From Selaginella moellendorffii (taxonomy: Eukaryota; Streptophyta; Lycopodiopsida; Selaginellales; Selaginellaceae): a stretch of 64,000 nucleotides of DNA. A program made the position numbers and the translations under genes. Positions 1 through 8,344 of this stretch are shown here, piece after piece. Within the stretch, counting starts at the first letter, position 1. Every line of letters starts with the position of its first letter. The stretch covers positions 408,135-472,134 of the forward strand of contig NW_003314346.1 in assembly GCF_000143415.4 (NCBI RefSeq), read 5' to 3'. The notes below the pieces were generated by a model. It ran no database searches, was not told the origin of the DNA, and saw only the letters and a program-made list of their open reading frames with translations.

Positions 1-104
1 CAATGCAGGTGACGCGAGGAGAGGAGTCGCGACATGATCCGCACCAGCAACACATCCGGGAGATCGTCCAAGCACCTCCGCCGCTCCTTGATGCTGCTAG
101 CCAT
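1..104 (-). CDS. F-box protein, N-terminal 34 codons (runs off window)
   Basis: The reverse strand opens with an ATG at 104 and encodes an F-box start, with the core LDDLPDVLLVRIMSRL, then leaves the window at base 1. F-box proteins are substrate adaptors of SCF ubiquitin ligases; the box binds SKP1. The peptide closely resembles the start of the intact F-box gene at 55895-57364 (LDDLPDELLLRIMSWL, then the same SRHLH). It is therefore one of several related F-box copies here. An AAACCCTAG-like motif lies at 114-122, just upstream of the start. The C-terminal recognition part is not visible, so the substrate and whether the gene is intact cannot be judged. Confidence 0.75.
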   Translation of the reverse strand, partial: MASSIKERRRCLDDLPDVLLVRIMSRLLSSRHLH

Positions 105-344
105 CGAGTAAAGAAACCCTAGCCTTGGCTGTAGTTTATATGCTTGCCACGTGGTTAGTGAGCTGGCATCCGGAGATCAAAAAGTATTCATGCTTAATCA
201 CTATCTTCTTATAATTCATCCATGGCAAGGTTGTGAACCATGGAAAACAGAGTAAAAGATTCTGCTCTGGCTCATAATCTTTGTGATGTTACTTTCATTG
301 GATTTCTTGTTCTTTCGTTTTTTTTTGCCCACGAGATTTCTTGT

Positions 345-2270
345 TTAATCACTGTCTTCTTCAGCGGCACCCGCATTAGCTCCGCCCCCATAGTTCATCC
401 ATGGGAAGACGGACTCCACGAAAACAGCAAACGCGTTCCGGTCTACCAAAGGAACGTCCAAAGGAACCTCCACATTTGGTCCTCCTCCTGCAGCCCCCGC
501 TTCTTCATCCGGAGGCAGCGTGGGTGTTCTATCAGAGAACTCCGATACTGAAAGATGCTGATACCTGAAAACAAGTAAAGATCAGCAGTGAGCCAAACAA
601 GTTATAAAGTTGGTCACATACTCGTTGTGGTCAGCTTGGAATGCTTCCGCTCGAGCGCAAGCCCAGGTCGCAGACTCTCCACCCCTCGCTTCACACACGG
701 CCACTGCAGCGTCTTTCAGCCAGGCCTGGAGTTCCGGGACTCTCCAGATGAGATAATTCCTCTCGATGTAGATGTTGATCAAGTGCTCCAGGCTCGGCCC
801 CCCGGAAGTCGCCCTTGCAAAGTGCCGGTGCTTGAGCACTTTGCTCCACGCTGCATCCTCCTTAATCGGAGCTCGCGCGACGATCTTGCTCAGCACCGAA
901 GGATGAAGCATCAGAGCCTGCTGCAAGAGATCCGAGGACGGGACTGTTTCACTGATTGGATTTGGAGCTGCCTCTTCCTTCTGCTCGAGATAGTAGCGCG
1001 CAACTGCCAGCGAGAAGGAAAAGTTTGGAAGGAGAGCCACCGACTGGTCGTCGTAGAAACTCTCCACGAAAGCCTCCAGCCACGAGTACTGCCCCGCTCT
1101 CAAAGCGTAGTAGTCGATGCAGAACCTGGCACCAGTTGGATCGTCTAGATCGAGTGACAGCAGCACCTTGCAAAACTCCATGGCTGTTCGGTGGCAGCCT
1201 CGCCTTCCCAGGTGCTGCATGTAGCTGAAGAGAGCCGAGAAGAGTGGCCGGTTCTCCTTGCACGAGTAGTCGAGCCGGGACTTTCCAGCCAGCGGATCAA
1301 ACAAGGGACTCCACGCGCATTCCAGTGCGTAGAGGCACCTCTCCAGCAAGGTGGCCGCTTGCTGGTGCTCGCCAATGTGTTTGTAAACGTCGGCCAAGGC
1401 GAGCAGCGAGTCCGCATGGTAAGGATGAGCCAGGAGCAGCGACGCAATCTTGTTGGGATCGTGGGAGGAGACGCATGCCTCGAATGCCTTCTGGACTTCC
1501 AAGTAGTCTGCCGAGTACACGTACCTGGAAAGCAAGAAACAGCGTCACGTAAAGAGAATCCATAGCTAGTTCTAGCGTAGTACCTGAAAGTCATGACACC
1601 GTCCTTGGTGTGAACAAGCTCCATCGACACACCTCCGTCCCATCTCGGCCAATTCCCCATCGGCACAACCAAGCATTTCCTGCCGCTACGCGGAGCCGAG
1701 AGTCTTCCCTGCCGCTGGCGAGCACTCTTTTCCACCGAGTGGATCGCCTTGGAGCCGAAGATGAGCCTGAGTTCTTCTTTGGGCCGTAAGTCCTTGGCAT
1801 CCACCGAGATGACGGCCGCTCGTCTATCCATCTCCTGCTGCTGGACTGAAACATTCTGCAAGAGCTTGGACAAGATCTCATCGCTCCCCTCTTCCTTGTC
1901 AGTCTCTAGTTTACTCGATGCGTCATTCTTCTTGCTCTTGTTCTTCTTCTTCTTCTTCGTCTTGTTCTTGCTCTTGTTCTTCTCTCCTAGATTGGCATCT
2001 GGCTTGGAGATCGCAGGCGCTTCTTCTGCTTCTTCCTGTTGTTCCACCTCTTCTTCCTCCTCGTTCTCACCGTCCTATAGTTCCTCTGTGAATTCTAAAA
2101 CCTAGGAGCAAGGAAGAGAGAAACCATACCTGAGCTGCGAGAAGGCTGAAAATGCTCGGCCCAGCTGATTCCTTGGTGGTGCCGGCGGTAGCGGCGTCAT
2201 CTTGCTCCTCGTCTTCGTCGATTTGGCTCTCCCGCTCGCGCAGCGCCCGCCTCAGCATCCGGGCCGACAT
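345..2270 (-). CDS. TCF25: TCF25 / Rqc1-like ribosome quality control protein
   Basis: Exons on the reverse strand: 2130-2270, 1584-2074, 622-1524, 345-564, giving 584 residues. The N-terminus (MSARMLRRALRERES) is acidic and followed by a long Lys/Asp-rich stretch. The Tcf25 domain then spans roughly residues 200-520, with conserved segments such as PYHADSLLALADVY and RLDYSCKENRPLF. The last exon ends in a FPWMNYGGG segment and an acidic tail, as in animal TCF25. TCF25/Rqc1 family members act with the Listerin ubiquitin ligase in ribosome-associated quality control; that role is family knowledge. The ATG at 2270 is the first in-frame ATG; upstream codons are non-ATG. The gene is divergent from a PPR gene starting 48 bp away. 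Confidence 0.93.
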
Positions 2271-2318
2271 GGCTGCCAAGCTCCACTTGCCCTAAATTCA
2301 TTTGGCCGCAATGGAGCA
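2271..2318. promoter_or_regulatory. 48-bp divergent start-codon gap (TCF25 / PPR)
   Basis: Only 48 bp separate the ATG of TCF25 (reverse) from the ATG of the PPR gene (forward). The promoters and 5' leaders must overlap each other or lie inside the neighbouring coding sequences. No clear TATA box is visible in the gap. Confidence 0.6.
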
Positions 2319-4304
2319 ATGCTGGAATACATTGCCGGGCTTCTCCGGCGGTATGGCGACGCGCGGAATGCCGCCGGTGCCGCGCGGCTCCACGCCCAGA
2401 TCCTGCGTAGCAGCCAGCGGCACAATGTTTACCTCGCCAACACTCTCATGCACAGCTATGGCCGCTGCGGCTGCGTGGATGAGGCCCGCCGCGTGTTTGA
2501 CGCCATCCCCCAGCGCAATCCCTTCTCCTGGAACATCCTCGCCACCGCCTACATTCACAATGGATTCCTGCAAGAGGCAAAGCGAGTCCTGGACAGGATG
2601 CCGCAGCCCAGCGCGGTGTCGTGGAATCTTATGCTGGCGGCATACAGCAGGGAGGGGCTTACCGCCGAGGCCAGAGCTATGTTTGATTCCATGCCCGAGC
2701 TCAATTCCATGGCCTGGAATTCCATCCTTTCAGGGTATGCCCATACTGGGCATTGCGTGGCTGAAGTTCTAACCGTGTTCCAACGTATGCCTGGCCACGA
2801 CGTGATCAGCTGGAATACACTTCTTCTTGCGATCTCCGAGACAGGTGACGCCGGCGGTACTAAGCGCGTCTTTGACGGCATGGCACAGCGCACTCTAGTA
2901 TCTTGGACTTGCGCCATGCAAGCAAATGCCAGGACCGGGGATGTGGTGGCAGCGAGGGATGTGTTTGACAAGATGCCGCTGCGTGACGTGGTGGCGTGGA
3001 CAGCCATGCTCCAAGCCTACGCCCAGGATTTGGATAGTCTTGAGGCCTTGTTCCGCGTCATGCCGCAGCGTGACGCAGCGTCATGGTCCCTCGTGATCAC
3101 TGCCTATGGTGAAGGTGGCGACGCATGGAAGGCCAAGCACACCTTTGATGCCATGCCTGGCAGCTCCAGGAATCTAAGCTGCTGGAACGCTCTGTGCCAC
3201 GCCTATCTTTACAATGGCCAGCTCGCTGAGGCTGGCGGTGTGCTCCACCGGATGAGCAAGCGCGACGTGGTGGCGTGGAATGGTATGCTGTCGTGCTGCG
3301 TGCAGCGCGGCGAGGTGGAGACCGCCGAGGCGCTGCTGAGGGACACGCTGCCGGAGAGAAGCCCGGTGAGCTGGAGCACTGTGGTGTGTGGGTATGCACA
3401 GAGCCGTGACGCGCGGCACGGCGCGGATGCCAGCCGCGTCATGGGCTTCATGCCGGCGTGGACGCTTGTGTGCTGCAACGTGATGATCTCCTCGCTAGCA
3501 CAACGAGGAAAGCTAGATGATGCTCGAGAAATCTTCCACGGGCTTCCAGCGAGTGAGAGAGACGTAGTGTCATGGACTGCCCTCTTCCATGCTTGTGCTC
3601 TCAACAATCGTCTTGACGAAGCCGCACTCGTCTTCTTCCGCGACATGCCCGACAAGAACCACGTCTCGTGGAATGCCATGGCAGCAGCGTATGCCCGAGC
3701 AGGGCATACCGCCGAAGCCAAAGCCGTGCTCGAGCAAATGCCGTGCCACGACGTTGTAGCTCTAACTGTCATCTTTCACCTCGCCGTCCAGAGCGGCCGC
3801 TTGGAACACGCTCGGAGCTTGTTCGACAACGTTGTGCCGGAGAAGGATCTGGTGGCTTGGAATGCAATGATCGGGGCGTATGCCCAGAACGGGCAAGGTG
3901 ACGAGGCACTGCTGCTCTACCGCGAAATGCACATCCAAGGCATGGATCCAGACGACGTGACAATGTCGAGCATTCTGGCAGCACACAGCCGACTCGGCCA
4001 AGTCGAGCAAGGGAGAAGCCACTTCGTTGCCATGCCGATGGATCACGGGATCACGCCATCGGAGGAGCACTACGCGTGCATGGTGGACGCACTGGGACGT
4101 TCCGGGCAGCTGGTAGCGGCAGAGGAACTCCTCGCCACCTTTCCGTTCCATCCCAGCTACGTTGCATGGGGGAGCTTTCTTGCGGGTTGCCGGATCAATC
4201 AGGACGTCGCGCGTGGGGAACGAGCTGCACAGATCGCTGCGGTATTGGATCCCAGCAAGTGTGCACCTTATGTGCTCCTTTCACAATCGCCGAGAGAGCT
4301 GTGA
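2319..4304 (+). CDS. PLS-class pentatricopeptide repeat (PPR) protein, C-terminally cut short
   Basis: A single uninterrupted reading frame of 661 residues. After a short N-terminus it consists of about eighteen PPR motifs of P, L and S type, with repeated phrases such as RDVVAWTAMLQAYAQ and KNHVSWNAMAAAYARAG. PPR proteins bind organellar RNA one base per repeat and serve RNA editing, splicing or stability. After the last repeats the protein enters an E-like region (KCAPYVLLS) and stops within seven residues. Relatives usually continue for a further E/E+ or DYW domain. F-box-like DNA starts about 60 bp after the stop, so the 3' end was probably replaced by a rearrangement. ATG 2319 is the first ATG in frame. 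No organelle-targeting peptide can be called with certainty. Confidence 0.88.
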   Translation: MLEYIAGLLRRYGDARNAAGAARLHAQILRSSQRHNVYLANTLMHSYGRCGCVDEARRVFDAIPQRNPFSWNILATAYIHNGFLQEAKRVLDRMPQPSAVSWNLMLAAYSREGLTAEARAMFDSMPELNSMAWNSILSGYAHTGHCVAEVLTVFQRMPGHDVISWNTLLLAISETGDAGGTKRVFDGMAQRTLVSWTCAMQANARTGDVVAARDVFDKMPLRDVVAWTAMLQAYAQDLDSLEALFRVMPQRDAASWSLVITAYGEGGDAWKAKHTFDAMPGSSRNLSCWNALCHAYLYNGQLAEAGGVLHRMSKRDVVAWNGMLSCCVQRGEVETAEALLRDTLPERSPVSWSTVVCGYAQSRDARHGADASRVMGFMPAWTLVCCNVMISSLAQRGKLDDAREIFHGLPASERDVVSWTALFHACALNNRLDEAALVFFRDMPDKNHVSWNAMAAAYARAGHTAEAKAVLEQMPCHDVVALTVIFHLAVQSGRLEHARSLFDNVVPEKDLVAWNAMIGAYAQNGQGDEALLLYREMHIQGMDPDDVTMSSILAAHSRLGQVEQGRSHFVAMPMDHGITPSEEHYACMVDALGRSGQLVAAEELLATFPFHPSYVAWGSFLAGCRINQDVARGERAAQIAAVLDPSKCAPYVLLSQSPREL

Positions 4305-4359
4305 AGCTCAAGAGAAAATGCTCCTGGTAAGCTCTACTCGCTTCCCTTGCTACTGTAAG

Positions 4360-5095
4360 AATGCGAAATCCACTCGCTGGCTACAGGTGCTCGGGAAAAC
4401 GCTCCATGCGCGGCCCACCAAAGCAAAACTTTGAAGGCTTTTGGTCAGCCTCTCGGAGTGTCACGGGTTGCGCTGCCTCCACATCTACGCCTGGCACCCT
4501 GCGAGCTATGGCTCTCCACAACCTCCTCTACTGCGTTATCTTCATCACAGTCTTGGACGTCTCTGCCGTCCAGCAGCTCCTCGACGAGTGTCCTTGCTCA
4601 TCTTCTTCTGCGAGGGAGCATGGTGGTGTGGGAGGAATCACACGTAAAGCTTCTCAAGAGTCGCAGCCTCGACTGGTTGGAGATTCATCGCCATCCATGG
4701 ATATGCCCAATCTCCAGTGACTCGTTGTCAGCTTGCGGCTGTGCGTGGAGTTGTGGCCTTTTATGTGCAACGTCGATTAATTGCGGTTGCAGGTAATAGT
4801 TTGATTTATTGTGATCGAATGATTTTTTTTCTTTGCAGGCACTAAACGTGAATGAGTGGAGTGTTCATCTAGGAGTGTTCCTGCTGCATTTGAGGAGCTC
4901 TTGCAAAGTTTTCCTGGTTGCAACAAAGTACACAGGGGATGCTATGGCGCATCCTGGAAGCTAGCTAGAGTTAAGTTTGAGGCTCCAGACACAGCAATCC
5001 AGCACTGGTGCAAACTCATGCCTCCGCGTCAAAAGATGCACTTGGCAGTGACCAAAAATGTAAGTACACTTTTCGCATTGTTCAGAACAGCATAA
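4360..5095 (+). pseudogene. Decayed F-box gene copy
   Basis: Several short, frame-shifted segments match the intact F-box protein at 55895-57364 in the same order. Around 4366-4412 it reads STRWLQVLGKTLHA (intact: STHWLQVIGRTLHS). Further on come FEGFWS, LRCLHIY, HNLLYC, SLDWLEI and MDMPNLQ (about 4713). An exon-2-like part around 4880-5030 carries AAFEELLQSFPG and AIQHWCK (intact: AAFGELLQAFPG, ITEHWCK). No single frame spans it, the F-box itself is missing, and multiple indels separate the pieces. It directly follows the truncated PPR gene. Confidence 0.8.
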
Positions 5096-5096
5096 G

Positions 5097-5127
5097 ATTC
5101 TTAGGAACATCACAGCTCAATTGTTCA
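5097..5127 (-). pseudogene. Remnant of the 3' end of the unknown gene at 7.4 kb
   Basis: About 30 bases on this strand repeat, with few changes, the last codons of the unknown gene at 7419-8255, encoding LSCDVPK in both places. It sits beside the F-box remnant just as the 7.4-kb gene sits beside another F-box remnant. This suggests a duplicated two-gene module. Confidence 0.5.
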
Positions 5128-5252
5128 CTCATCACACATCCCTTCCAACCATAACGTATAGGAAAGGGTGAAAGCGTTAAGACTGGGTTGAGAAAGACGT
5201 TGAAGTGATCATGCTGTTGCGTAAAGATAAGGATGCCAGCTACTTATAGGAC

Positions 5253-5332
5253 AAAATTAACATCTAGATTCCATCTTAGCTGACTGTAGTACGAAATTAA
5301 CATCTAGATTCCATCTTAGCTGACTGTAGTAC
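5253..5332. repeat. 40-bp tandem direct repeat, two copies
   Basis: Two adjacent 40-bp units, near identical, begin at about 5253 and 5293 (each contains AACATCTAGATTCCATCTTA). They end about 105 bp before the start codon of the lectin/aerolysin gene, so they lie in its promoter or 5' leader. No other sequence in the window was noticed to match them. Confidence 0.9.
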
Positions 5333-5437
5333 AAACAGACACTACAGTCCTGTTGTGCGTGTTTCACGTTGCCCATAGGTACTACAAAAGGATACCACAC
5401 CATAAAAGGATGACTCGTTCATCTGTGTGTAGGGAAA

Positions 5438-6957
5438 ATGGCGACTCCGGTATCTGCAACCGCAACTTTGCCTCGCCACATGACAATCAAGGGTGACAAT
5501 GGGAGGTATTTGGCACTCAAATCGGATGGGCTCCTCACATTTGATGCTGACCAGAGGAGTTTCCTCACATGCCACGAGGTGATATACAATTTCGACGACT
5601 CCGAAGGCACCTTCTCTGTACGTGCTCCAAACGGCAGATTCTGGAGTCGTGATGCTAGTCACTGGATTCGAGCGAATGGTAGCACAGAGCCACCCGCTAC
5701 GACCGACAAGAGGACCCGCTTCAAGCTCGTGAGGTTTGAATCAGGTCGGCTGGGATTCCTGTCTGCACTTGATGATCGATACCTCAAGCGCTACGACGCC
5801 GGCATCCGTGGGTACAACGCCGTGCAATCTCAGCCTGACCCTTTCACCCAAGTTGAGGTGAGCGATGGTTCCGAGCATGCAATTCACCTCCCGCGTTTCA
5901 TCACCTTCAAGGGAGACAATGACCAGTTTCTGCTTGTACGCAAGGAATGGAACAACGAAAACTGGTGGCTCCAGTTCAGTGGTCAGGAAAACGATTTGTC
6001 CAGGGATGAGGCCATCAACAGGGTCTTTCAGATGGTGGATGGCAGTTTGGCATTCTACAACATTCACAGACAAGCTTATTGGCGCAACAGGGCTCTTGAC
6101 AACAATTCGTGGGTATGGGCAGAATTCCAAGGAGCCGTGGAAGGAGATTCGAGATGCCATTTCTGGCCCATAAGGCTGAGCACCCAAATGTTGGCCCTCA
6201 CGAGCAAATCCAACAACAGGATATGCAAGAGGCTGACCAACTATTGGACTAACTGCTTGTCCGCTAGTGCAAATGGCACAAACGATGTAACAACGCGTCT
6301 TATCATCAGTGAAGCTACGCTCTCACGATCGATTTTCAACGTCAAGTACCTTCTCGAGTTGGCTAGCACCATGGATCAGAGGTTACTCATGGTTGGCGAG
6401 GGCTCGGTGATCAATAGGCGGGACGAGCCGGCAGACATGACTGTCACTGTAACTGTGTTCCAGAATCTTTCCACGCAGAGTACATTCTCAAACTCGTACA
6501 CCATCACCCAGAAGATTTCCACCGAGTTCACAGCCGGCATCCCCGGGATCGCTGCAAATCAGACTACTATCGAGATCGGCGCTGAGCAAAACTTTAGTAG
6601 GGAGTGGGGTGAAACAGCACAGGAAGGCGTGCAATTCCAGACAGAGTACGTTGTCCGTAATGTCAAGCCTCAAATGACGGTACGTTTCGAGTTTCATTTG
6701 GCTCCTTATACTAATGGATTATCTTGATGTAGGCCAAAGCCACCGTGTTCGCGAGCACTGCACGGATGCGTGTCCCCTTCACTTATACGAGCAGGGAGAG
6801 GGGTGCCAACGGGATTGATCGACCCTCTGAAAACCACATTGATGGGGTCTTTGATGGTGTGTCGGCATACAACATCCATGCAATTTTAAGTGACGGTGAA
6901 TCAGAAAGAGATGTTCCTTTGAGTTTGGCCAATGGCTTTTATCGCAAGGAAGATTAA
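5438..6957 (+). CDS. Amaranthin-like lectin fused to aerolysin-like pore-forming domain
   Basis: Exons 5438-6679 and 6733-6957 give 488 residues. Residues about 10-145 and 148-290 are two agglutinin (amaranthin-type beta-trefoil) modules, each opening with a KGDN(G/D) phrase (TIKGDNGRYLALKS; TFKGDNDQFLLV). Residues about 300-488 resemble the aerolysin/natterin-type domain, with long Ser/Thr-rich amphipathic strands around the motif VTVTVFQNLSTQSTF. Amaranthin modules bind galactose/GalNAc-type glycans, and aerolysin folds insert as oligomeric beta-barrels. Similar lectin-aerolysin fusions occur as stress or defence proteins in seed plants. No signal peptide is visible, so a cytosolic or non-classically released protein is likely. 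The intron falls inside the aerolysin part. Pore activity has not been shown; it is inferred from fold similarity. Confidence 0.85.
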
Positions 6958-7089
6958 GAGTGTCAAATATCGGTCTCCTGTGAGACTACATGAATGAATG
7001 AATAAAGTAAATAAAAGATCATAAAAATAAACTCAATGTTACTTTATTAAATCACCAAAAACTTTTAGGACAGTAGGATCTGATCAGAG

Positions 7090-7160
7090 TTACCAAAAGT
7101 ATCGAAAGAATCCGTAAGCTCCATGCGTGAGCACCTCTGGAGCTCGGTGCTAGGTAGAAC
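7090..7160 (-). pseudogene. Exon fragment duplicated from the unknown gene
   Basis: About 65 bases repeat the segment at 7958-8032 with small indels. Both contain CACCGAGCTCCAGAGG and ATTCTTTCGATACTTTTGG on the reverse strand. In the copy the reading frame is broken, so it is a dead partial exon lying downstream of the gene it came from. Confidence 0.65.
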
Positions 7161-7204
7161 ATCAGTCACCATAGTTAACTGGTTGGTTTTAAGGAATCTT
7201 AAGA

Positions 7205-7265
7205 CTTGATGATTTTTCGGAGAGCGACGACATAGATTTTCTGTGGGAGCTTACATGAGGAGCAG
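7205..7265 (+). pseudogene. F-box gene fragment
   Basis: The forward strand reads SESDDIDFLWEL, matching WESDEIDFLWKL of the intact F-box protein (reverse strand near 56190-56225). Similarity fades after about 60 bases at a stop codon. It is an isolated scrap of a third F-box copy. Confidence 0.65.
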
Positions 7266-7418
7266 CGTACCGCAAGTTCCTTCAAGGTACATCTTTTGGT
7301 GTTTGATCTGGCTACACAGTGCGGCTGTGGTGCACCGGAAGGCAGTGACATAAATTGTAAGTTCACTTTGATTTTGATCAAAACACGGAAGTCAACTTAA
7401 GAGGAAATGCTATCTCAG

Positions 7419-8255
7419 TCAGTATTCAAGATCCTTGGGAACATCACAGCTCAAAGTTTCCTTGATCTCCTCCTTGCTTACTCGGACGCGTTCGAGCGCC
7501 CCCACGGGCTTGTTGACGTTTGCCATTGCTTGTGCGATCTTCTCACCGCTTGGAAGAAAATCTGGGTTTGAGAAGTAGTAGACTGTGCTGGGATCAAGGT
7601 TTGCACACAGATCTCTCATGTAGAGCACCCGCTTCATGACCTCGCCACGGCCTGGGCTTCCCTGAGGCTGGCTGAGAAGATAGTACAGAGCCAGGAACCA
7701 ACCTTGGACATGATTGATCTGTGAAAAGATTGAAAGCTGTAAGAACTTTTAGGATCACAAAACCTTGATCTTATACCTGAGTGGAAAGCTCGCTGGAATT
7801 GTCCTCCAAGAACTTCTTGTATGTCATGATGCTGCCATACAAAGAGATGAAAGATGGGAGATGTCACCATATCAGTGGAGAACGCGTTCCTGACTTCCTC
7901 AGAAGCTTGGACGTCGAAGTAGTTCTGCACATCAGTTCTCTCGCGAGCTTGGAAGTGGTACCAAAAGTATCGAAAGAATAAGTAAGCTCCATACGTGCGT
8001 ACGTACCGCCTCTGGAGCTCGGTGCCGCTCCTAAGAGTAAGTCAATCGAATTGGATGATTCTCACCTCAGGTAGTGAAGGGAGTCGTGAGTTACCAAGTT
8101 TTCCAAGAAATCCTTAAGCTCCGAAGCAGCCAATCCGCAGTGGGATGACAGACATTGCTTGATCTTCTACGTTGTCTCTATAGCTCACGAGAAGCGCTCC
8201 CAGGAATGCTACAGCCAGGCCAGGGACGGCCAACAACACCCATGCCTGATCCATC
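7419..8255 (-). pseudogene. Unknown gene, probably damaged
   Basis: Coding-like blocks lie on the reverse strand. An ATG at 8255 opens a hydrophobic, membrane-anchor-like start (LLAVPGLAVAFLGALL). A block around 8100-8190 reads ELKDFLENLVTHDSLHYL. After a plausible intron (acceptor near 8035), a block reads GAYLFFRYFWYHFQARERT and continues to about 7840. Next comes MTYKKFLEDNSSELSTQ, an intron (about 7722-7776), then NHVQGWFLALYYLLSQ. The gene ends in CDVPKDLEY with a stop at 7419. Two joins cannot be made in frame: near 8195 and near 7840. They are either frameshifts or unusual introns. I do not recognise the family. Aromatic-rich helices and the N-terminal anchor suggest a small membrane-associated protein. 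Fragments of the same gene lie at 5097 and 7090. Confidence 0.45.
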
Positions 8256-8344
8256 CAATGGATTAGGGTTTCTATAATCCTATCAAGACGAATGTGTTAA
8301 AAGGAGGTTTAGGGCTTCCTGGAGTGAGCGAGCGATCGGCCCTG

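Noticed and set aside
3209-3772. Reverse-strand frame of 187 codons inside the PPR gene
   Set aside because: It is a shadow frame of the repeat-rich PPR coding sequence.
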